Positions 58,156-64,000 of a stretch of 64,000 bases of DNA are shown here, piece by piece; the stretch's first letter is position 1; each line of letters opens with the position of its first letter. Where the stretch lies: positions 248,001-312,000 of the forward strand of contig CAMVCB010000006.1 of assembly GCA_947165895.1 (NCBI GenBank), written 5' to 3'. The notes beneath the pieces were generated by a model. It worked only from the letters and a program-made list of their open reading frames with translations, searched no databases and was not told where the DNA came from. This stretch comes from an uncultured Treponema sp. (GTDB lineage: Bacteria > Spirochaetota > Spirochaetia > Treponematales > Treponemataceae). Made by a program: the position numbers and the translations under genes.

Positions 58156-59721
58156 CTAATTTTTCAAAATTTCTTTAAAAAAAGGAATATATTTTTTCTG
58201 CACTACAGTTTTCCACAAATATTCCTTGTGGATATAAGAAGCGGCAGATTTTATCACCTTTGTAATTTCACCAGCCTTGAGTTTTTTTATCATAATGACT
58301 TCGCAGAGCTTTGCAGTAAGGCATTCGCTTGAGTTTCTGTCATAAAGATAACCTGATTTTTCATTGATGATTTTATTAAGGCCGCCGGTTCTGTGGGCAA
58401 CAGGAAGAGTTCCGTAAACCTGGGCAATAAAATCTTCAAGTCCGCAGGGCTCAAAATATGATGGAAGTACAATAAAATCATTAATGGCACATACCATTCG
58501 GGCAATACTCTGATTGTATCCGTTTAAGTAGGTGATTTTTCCCGGAAATTGTTTTGTAAGGTCGATGATGGCATTTTCAAGGTCAACTTCCCCCTGCCCC
58601 ATAAAAACAAATCTTACAAAAGGAAAGGTTTCCAGAATTACGGGAACAGAGGATGCAAGAATATTCAGTCCTTTCTGGCTTGCAAAACGTCCGTGATAGG
58701 CAATGTAAATTTCTTTTGAAAAATCAGATGAGCAGTCAAGTTTTCCGTATTTTTTTACACCGCTGCAGTCATAGTTTTCTGTATTGATGACATTCTGGAT
58801 AAAAAATTTACGGCACTTCCATTTTCCGTCAAGGTCACGTTTTTCAGGATTGAACTCAAAAGGAAGAAGTGAAGCATTTTTGTCTGCAGGATTATAGCGG
58901 TCAAAGTCAAAGCCGTTTGTAATGCCCGTAATTTTAATTTTTCTTTCATAAAAAATCGGAGCAAGCCCATCGGTCAAATCATAGTTTTCTGGATCTGTAA
59001 GCTCCTTTGCATAATCTTCAGAAACGGTTGTAAGATGGGCTCCGCTTTCTGCCGCAAGCAGGAAGGGTTCAATCATGCTGCGGTTCTGAGATTTATAAAG
59101 AATTGAAACCGGAAGATCTGTGTACCAGGCAGCTTCACCTATACTTGAAAAATTGTGATGGTAAGCAGGTCCGCAGTTATGGATTGTAACTACCGTCTTT
59201 ATCTTAGAAAGCTTTTTTTCCTGGGCAAGCAGAGCCGGGAGAGTTGCGGTCGAAGCATCCTGACAGTGAATTATTTCCGGTAAATCAGCTTTTTTCTGCA
59301 TCATGGCATACTGGCAGACAGCCTTTTGAAAAAGGATATCCTTAAAAAGCGCGTCGGTGTGGCCTGAACCTTTTTTATGGCTGCAGTCAAGACATTCCTC
59401 ATTTTCTGTATAGGTATAAACACCTTCTTTTTCCGCAAAGCTTGGATGATTTACAAAGACGATTGAAAAATCAGAAGTATCAAATTCTGCTGTTGAATAA
59501 GTCACTGTCTGACTTTCACCGCAAAGGTAAATTTCTGCCTCTGCCGCATTTTTATTGAGATTTTTAATATGAGCCCAGCTGTTACATTTAAAAACCGGGA
59601 TAAAAAGAGTTACTTTATTATTTAATTTGGAAAATTCATTGCAGAGAGAAAATGTGACGTTTTTTACGCCCCCTGCCTCTGCAATGCCTGCGCATTCCAT
59701 GCTGACAATCCAAAGTTTCAT
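58156..59721 (-). CDS. glgA: Glycogen/starch synthase (GT5)
   Basis: MKLWIVSMECAGIAEAGGVKNVTFSL; ITGITNGFDFDRYNP; VLPSYFEPCGLEDFIAQVYGTLPVAHRTGGL. Confidence 0.92.
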   Translation of the reverse strand: MKLWIVSMECAGIAEAGGVKNVTFSLCNEFSKLNNKVTLFIPVFKCNSWAHIKNLNKNAAEAEIYLCGESQTVTYSTAEFDTSDFSIVFVNHPSFAEKEGVYTYTENEECLDCSHKKGSGHTDALFKDILFQKAVCQYAMMQKKADLPEIIHCQDASTATLPALLAQEKKLSKIKTVVTIHNCGPAYHHNFSSIGEAAWYTDLPVSILYKSQNRSMIEPFLLAAESGAHLTTVSEDYAKELTDPENYDLTDGLAPIFYERKIKITGITNGFDFDRYNPADKNASLLPFEFNPEKRDLDGKWKCRKFFIQNVINTENYDCSGVKKYGKLDCSSDFSKEIYIAYHGRFASQKGLNILASSVPVILETFPFVRFVFMGQGEVDLENAIIDLTKQFPGKITYLNGYNQSIARMVCAINDFIVLPSYFEPCGLEDFIAQVYGTLPVAHRTGGLNKIINEKSGYLYDRNSSECLTAKLCEVIMIKKLKAGEITKVIKSAASYIHKEYLWKTVVQKKYIPFFKEILKN

Positions 59722-59731
59722 AAAAAACCTC

Positions 59732-60106
59732 TTACTTAGAAAAATCTGGACGAAGTTTTTCTGCTCCATTCAGATATACATTGTGTTTTTCAATATTTTC
59801 CGGGGCATAAGTAGTCACAAGAAGCCGGATAACGTTTTTCATGCCGCCTTCAATGTAAGCTTCCTGACTGCAAAAGAGAGCCAGTTCTTTTGTATCGATA
59901 ACAGTATCTCCCAGTCTCAAAGCTGTTGCGGGATTTAAAACAGTAATCTCTTTAGTAAGCGTAAACTGCACCGAAACGATATCGTCTGCACTAAGACTAT
60001 TTAATGTTACAATCTGATTGAATAGAGTGCAAACATTTTTTGTGATTTCTTCCTTTGTGTTTTCAGAGCAGACTGCCCCTCTGACTGCAATGAGTTTCTT
60101 ATTCAT
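59732..60106 (-). CDS. aroH: Chorismate mutase, AroH type
   Basis: LIAVRGAVCSENTKEEITKNV...IVSVQFTLTKEITVLNPATALR. Confidence 0.88.
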   Translation of the reverse strand: MNKKLIAVRGAVCSENTKEEITKNVCTLFNQIVTLNSLSADDIVSVQFTLTKEITVLNPATALRLGDTVIDTKELALFCSQEAYIEGGMKNVIRLLVTTYAPENIEKHNVYLNGAEKLRPDFSK

Positions 60107-60824
60107 TATTTTCACCTGAATTTGTATTTGAATTTGTTTTATCTTCGTCCTGATTTGCCGGGTTTTGGCCGGCAAAATATTCAGAAGCGTCAAAGTGATT
60201 TCTAATCTGATTGTAAAGGCTGAGATCCGGCATTTCGTAAGAAGTCAGCGCAAGAGTGATGATTTCAAGCTCCGGGTATTCTTTGTAAGACTGAATTGCG
60301 CGGATTAAATCTTCGCGGCGGATGTTTTCCGGATGAAAAGATGGATTTTCTTCATGCTTTTTTACAAAGTAATTTCCCGCCAGCTGGGTAATATAATCGG
60401 CCGCAGAATCAAAAAATCTGGTAAGGCTTTCCTGATCTGTAACCTTGTTTGCCTTGTAAAGTTCAAGAAAGGCTTCGGGAGAAATTGTCATCGAAATTGA
60501 AAAATTAAAATTATAGGAAAAGGAAGGGGCTGTATCTGCACTGGCCCTGTAAAAATCTGCCGAAGGAAGCTTTGAAGAAAAAGTTTTACTGGCAGAAAAA
60601 TAAGGTTCAATATTAAATTTTACAAGAGATGCGTTAGTCGGTAAAAGGAACTGCCAGAACCAGGAAAACTCCCCGTTTTTTACGATTCTATCGCTTACGC
60701 CGCTGCTTTTGGAAACGACAAGCGCATAGGATTTAGGGGGCACTTTTATCTGAGGCCATCCAACCAGAAAAACAAAAAAAGAGAAAAGAGCTAAAATAAT
60801 AAAACTTGCAAAAAACTTCTTCAT
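60099..60824 (-). CDS. Membrane-anchored/secreted hypothetical protein
   Basis: Start MKKFFASFIILALFSFFVFLVGW; overlaps the aroH start by 8 nt. Confidence 0.65.
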   Translation of the reverse strand: MKKFFASFIILALFSFFVFLVGWPQIKVPPKSYALVVSKSSGVSDRIVKNGEFSWFWQFLLPTNASLVKFNIEPYFSASKTFSSKLPSADFYRASADTAPSFSYNFNFSISMTISPEAFLELYKANKVTDQESLTRFFDSAADYITQLAGNYFVKKHEENPSFHPENIRREDLIRAIQSYKEYPELEIITLALTSYEMPDLSLYNQIRNHFDASEYFAGQNPANQDEDKTNSNTNSGENNE

Positions 60825-60872
60825 GGAAAATACTTTCTTTGATAATATAACATCATAAATTGTTTGGAAAGC

Positions 60873-61244
60873 ATGAAAGAAGAAAATGTTTTTATCCGTC
60901 AGCTGAAAAAGCATCCTCTGTCCTTTTTATACAGGCTTATCAAGAACCTTGTATTTGCCCTCTTTTTTTTCTGCCTTGTACTTGCCTTCATGTACATTGT
61001 TGGAAATTATCAGAGCTTTCAGTTTGAAAGCCAGAAGCTGATTTTAAAGACGATTTCTTTTTCTTCTATCGCGCTATTGATATTTTCAATCCTGATTCTT
61101 TTTGAAACGGGAATCCGCTTTGCTACAAAGGGAGAAAAGATAAAAAGCCTTGTTGTAATGGCTGTGATGATTTTCAACATATTTTTCAGCGTAGTCTGCA
61201 TGAGCTTTTCAAACTTTGTATATTATCTTTCAGAAGGATTTTAA
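60873..61244 (+). CDS. Small multi-TM membrane protein, hypothetical
   Basis: MKEENVFIRQLKKHPLS plus about three TM segments. Confidence 0.6.
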   Translation: MKEENVFIRQLKKHPLSFLYRLIKNLVFALFFFCLVLAFMYIVGNYQSFQFESQKLILKTISFSSIALLIFSILILFETGIRFATKGEKIKSLVVMAVMIFNIFFSVVCMSFSNFVYYLSEGF

Positions 61245-62684
61245 ATGAAACTGCACAAATTTATTAGATTTTTTCTAATCAAAAAAATAACAATCCCCGC
61301 CCTGCTCAAGGAATTCGGCGGCGTTTTTGAAGAGAAAGGATTTAAGGCTTATCTTGTAGGGGGAGCTGTCCGCGATATTTTTCTGGGTAAGAAGGCTTCT
61401 GACTGGGATGTGGCAACAAACGCAACGCCCCAGGATGTAATGAAGCTTTTTAAGTTTGTAGTGCCAACCGGTATTGAACACGGAACTGTTACCGTCCACT
61501 ATAAAAAGTGCGAAATTGAAGTTACCACTTTCCGAACCGAAAGCGGATATTCAGACGGCCGCCACCCTGACAGTGTAAATTATGCCGCCACAATCGAAGA
61601 AGATTTAAGCCGCCGTGATTTTACCATGAACGCAATCGCCGTAGACCTTAAAAACGGCCGCATCGTAGACCCTTACGGGGGAAAAAAGGACATTCAGAAA
61701 AAACTCATACGCACAGTAGGACTTGCCCGCGAGCGTTTTTTAGAAGACGGCCTTCGTCCAATCCGCGCCATCAGGTTTTCAAGCCAGCTGGAATTTAAGA
61801 TTGAAGAAAATACTTACCGGGAAATTTCTACCGGGCCTGTTCTTGAAAAAATTGCCGGTATTTCTCTTGAGCGCTTCCGCGATGAGCTTTTAAAACTTCT
61901 AAAATCTCCAAAGCCTTCTCTTGGAATCAGACAGATGGAAGAGACTGGTATTCTTAACATTTTTATCCCGGAATTTACAGTCTGCCGGGGCTGCATTCAA
62001 AGTGATGACCGCGGCTATCACATTTTTGACGTTTTTGACCACAATATTTACGCCTGCGACGGTGCCCCAGCCTCAAAGCCACTGGTCCGCCTTGCTGCCC
62101 TTTTTCACGACATTGGAAAACCCGCCTCCCGCACAGAGACCACAAGCCCTGAAGGCCTGAAAGTCTTCCACTTTTTTAATCACGAAGCCGAATCAGAAAA
62201 ACTTGCCCGCAAGATCATGATCCGCCTTAAATTTTCCAATGCCGACACCGACCACGTCTGCCATCTGGTAAAAAATCACATGTTTTATTATACCCCGGAC
62301 TGGACCGATGCCGCCGTTCGTCGCTTCCTTGTAAAAGTTGGTTCAGAAAATATCCCGGATTTAATTGACCTCCGCCTTGCCGACATGTTCGGAAAATATA
62401 ATCAGCCAGTCCGTCTTCACGATTCTGCCGCCTGCGACTCTTTAATTGAACTTCAGGACAGAATTAAGGCAATTGAAGAAAAAAATCAGGCCCTCAGCCT
62501 TAAAGACCTTGCCGTAAACGGAAAAGATTTGATAGCTCTCGGAATCCCCGCCGGAAAACAGCTGGGGGCAATTTTGAATGATTTATTTGAAGCCGTTCTG
62601 GAAGACCCGACCCTTAATGAAAAGGGCAAGCTTATTGAAATGGCAGGGAAAGCTCTCTCGAGTGGTATTCAGAGTAAATGCTAA
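61245..62684 (+). CDS. CCA-adding / poly(A) polymerase family nucleotidyltransferase with HD domain
   Basis: GFKAYLVGGAVRDIFLGKKASDWDVATNATPQDVM; RRDFTMNAIAVDL; LAALFHDIGKPASRTET. Confidence 0.93.
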   Translation: MKLHKFIRFFLIKKITIPALLKEFGGVFEEKGFKAYLVGGAVRDIFLGKKASDWDVATNATPQDVMKLFKFVVPTGIEHGTVTVHYKKCEIEVTTFRTESGYSDGRHPDSVNYAATIEEDLSRRDFTMNAIAVDLKNGRIVDPYGGKKDIQKKLIRTVGLARERFLEDGLRPIRAIRFSSQLEFKIEENTYREISTGPVLEKIAGISLERFRDELLKLLKSPKPSLGIRQMEETGILNIFIPEFTVCRGCIQSDDRGYHIFDVFDHNIYACDGAPASKPLVRLAALFHDIGKPASRTETTSPEGLKVFHFFNHEAESEKLARKIMIRLKFSNADTDHVCHLVKNHMFYYTPDWTDAAVRRFLVKVGSENIPDLIDLRLADMFGKYNQPVRLHDSAACDSLIELQDRIKAIEEKNQALSLKDLAVNGKDLIALGIPAGKQLGAILNDLFEAVLEDPTLNEKGKLIEMAGKALSSGIQSKC

Positions 62685-62715
62685 ACGACAGTCACAACGG
62701 ACTGTCGTATTTTAA
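62685..62715 (+). terminator. Hairpin terminator after the nucleotidyltransferase gene
   Basis: ACGACAGTC-acaacg-GACTGTCGT followed by attttaa. Confidence 0.7.
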
Positions 62716-62718
62716 GTC

Positions 62719-62755
62719 GCAGCAAGCTGCTTAATAAGTTTTCTTCGAAAACTTA
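62719..62755. repeat. Two further intergenic hairpins (GCAGC-AA-GCTGC; TAAGTTTTC-TTC-GAAAACTTA)
   Basis: Perfect arms read directly, between convergent genes. Confidence 0.7.
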
Positions 62756-62763
62756 CGCATTTT

Positions 62764-63861
62764 CTATATGCACATATTCATTCTTTCACGCACTTCTTCC
62801 AGGGTTTTAATACCGATTTCGCGGGCTTTGGCGGCGCCGTCAAGAAGCACTTTGCGAATATACTCAGGATCTTTTTCAAGTCTTGCACGTTCTGCACGCA
62901 TCGGGCGGAGTTTTTCGTTCAAAGCTTCTGTCAAAGTTGCTTTAAGCATTCCGCCGCCGCCGTCACCAATACGCGCTGCAATTGCGGAAGGCTCTTCACC
63001 GGTACAAAGTGAAATCAGCATAAGAAGGTTTGCAACTTCCGGACGGTTTACTGGATCATAAGTGATGTTTCTGTCCTGATCAGTCTTTGCCTTTTTAATC
63101 ATTTTTGCAGTTTCATCTTCTGTGGCAGAAAGCATGATTGCATTTCCGCGAGATTTACTCATCTTCTGGCTTCCGTCCAGTCCTAAAATCATAGGAGTTT
63201 TAGAAAGCAAAGCCTGAGGCTCCGGGAATACAGGCTCTTTTCCGCTGTCCAGGCAGAACTTGCGGTTAAAGCGGTTTGCAATAGTACGTGTCATTTCAAG
63301 GTGAGGAAGCTGGTCTTTTCCGACAGGAACGATATTTCCCTTACAGAAAAGAATGTCGCAGGCCTGATGAACAGGATAAGTGTACATTCCGGCGTTTACG
63401 TTTTTAAGGCCGGCAGATTCAATTTCCTCTTTTACAGTCGGGTTACGGCTGAGCTCTGCATTAGAAACCAGAGTCAAAAATGGCAGCATAAGCTGGTTAC
63501 ATTCAGGAACATAAGAATGAGGATAAATGATTACATCCTGCTTGCCCGGATCAATTCCTGCCGCAAGATAGTCAATTACAAGCTGCTTTGTATTCTGGCT
63601 GATTTCCTGATAAGCGTCGTGGTCTGTAAGCACCTGATAGTCGGCAATCAGAATCATTGTCGGAACACCAAGATTTGCAAGGCGAACGCGGTTCTGCAGG
63701 GAGCCGAAATAATGTCCGATGTGAAGACGGCCAGTCGGGCGGTCACCGGTCAGTACGCGGTATTTTTTAGGATTTACAAGAAGGTCAGCTTCAATTTTTT
63801 TACTTCTTTCAAGAGCTGCCTCGTAGCTTTTATTAAGGTCAGTGTATTCAAGTTCTGCCAT
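62764..63861 (-). CDS. trpS: Tryptophanyl-tRNA synthetase
   Basis: TGDRPTGRLHIGHYFGSLQNRV; LGLDGSQKMSKSRGNAI. Start MAELEYTD preceded by gggga. Confidence 0.96.
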   Translation of the reverse strand: MAELEYTDLNKSYEAALERSKKIEADLLVNPKKYRVLTGDRPTGRLHIGHYFGSLQNRVRLANLGVPTMILIADYQVLTDHDAYQEISQNTKQLVIDYLAAGIDPGKQDVIIYPHSYVPECNQLMLPFLTLVSNAELSRNPTVKEEIESAGLKNVNAGMYTYPVHQACDILFCKGNIVPVGKDQLPHLEMTRTIANRFNRKFCLDSGKEPVFPEPQALLSKTPMILGLDGSQKMSKSRGNAIMLSATEDETAKMIKKAKTDQDRNITYDPVNRPEVANLLMLISLCTGEEPSAIAARIGDGGGGMLKATLTEALNEKLRPMRAERARLEKDPEYIRKVLLDGAAKAREIGIKTLEEVRERMNMCI

Positions 63862-63930
63862 ATTTTTCCCCATTAGTTTCTTTTTTCAAAAAATATAGCA
63901 GATTTTATTAAAGTATAAAAGGTGTGGAAA

Positions 63931-63995
63931 CTTGCTGGCAAGTTATGTTCGATAGCAAAGCGTTAAAAAAATTGCGCTCAGCAATTTTTAGCTTT
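63931..63995. repeat. Stacked/nested inverted repeats upstream of trpS
   Basis: CTTGC-TG-GCAAG (63931-63942); AAAGC...AAAAATTGC-gctca-GCAATTTTT...GCTTT (63957-63995). Confidence 0.65.
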
Positions 63996-64000
63996 ACTTA

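Overview
AT-rich chromosomal window that looks like a host- or gut-associated Treponema (Spirochaetes). This is judged from gene content and protein style only; no search was run. Most of it is housekeeping. Plus strand: CheW/REC protein, class III adenylate cyclase, OmpA, metG, femX-like, thiN, GGDEF, MATE, Y-family polymerase, GH5, rnz, Gld-like ABC transporter, PilZ, ComEC, rsmA, yggS, two RluA paralogs, mfd, CCA/polyA polymerase. Minus strand: rodA-mrdA-mreDCB, a TPR gene, rnpB, a zinc-ribbon protein gene, rpoD, dnaG, mltG, glgA, aroH, trpS. There are three tRNA genes: Leu-CAG, Tyr-GTA and Thr-TGU. No CRISPR array, prophage or intact transposon was seen. The most notable signals are: (1) two G8 homopolymer tracts, each within the first ~45 nt of an ORF, one in a large BspA/PMP-like lipoprotein gene and one in thiamine pyrophosphokinase. 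A slip of +1 or -1 at either tract gives an early stop, which suggests phase variation. (2) The thiN locus also carries a 21-bp in-frame minisatellite and a 14-bp tandem repeat in its leader. (3) Several genes have -10 boxes placed so that their mRNAs would be leaderless. (4) rnpB is packed between two ORFs with gaps of about 12-16 bp. (5) There are nested hairpin blocks between genes. (6) The tRNA-Thr has C at position 55 and a U-U mismatch in the anticodon stem. (7) A hairpin covers the start codons of rnz.
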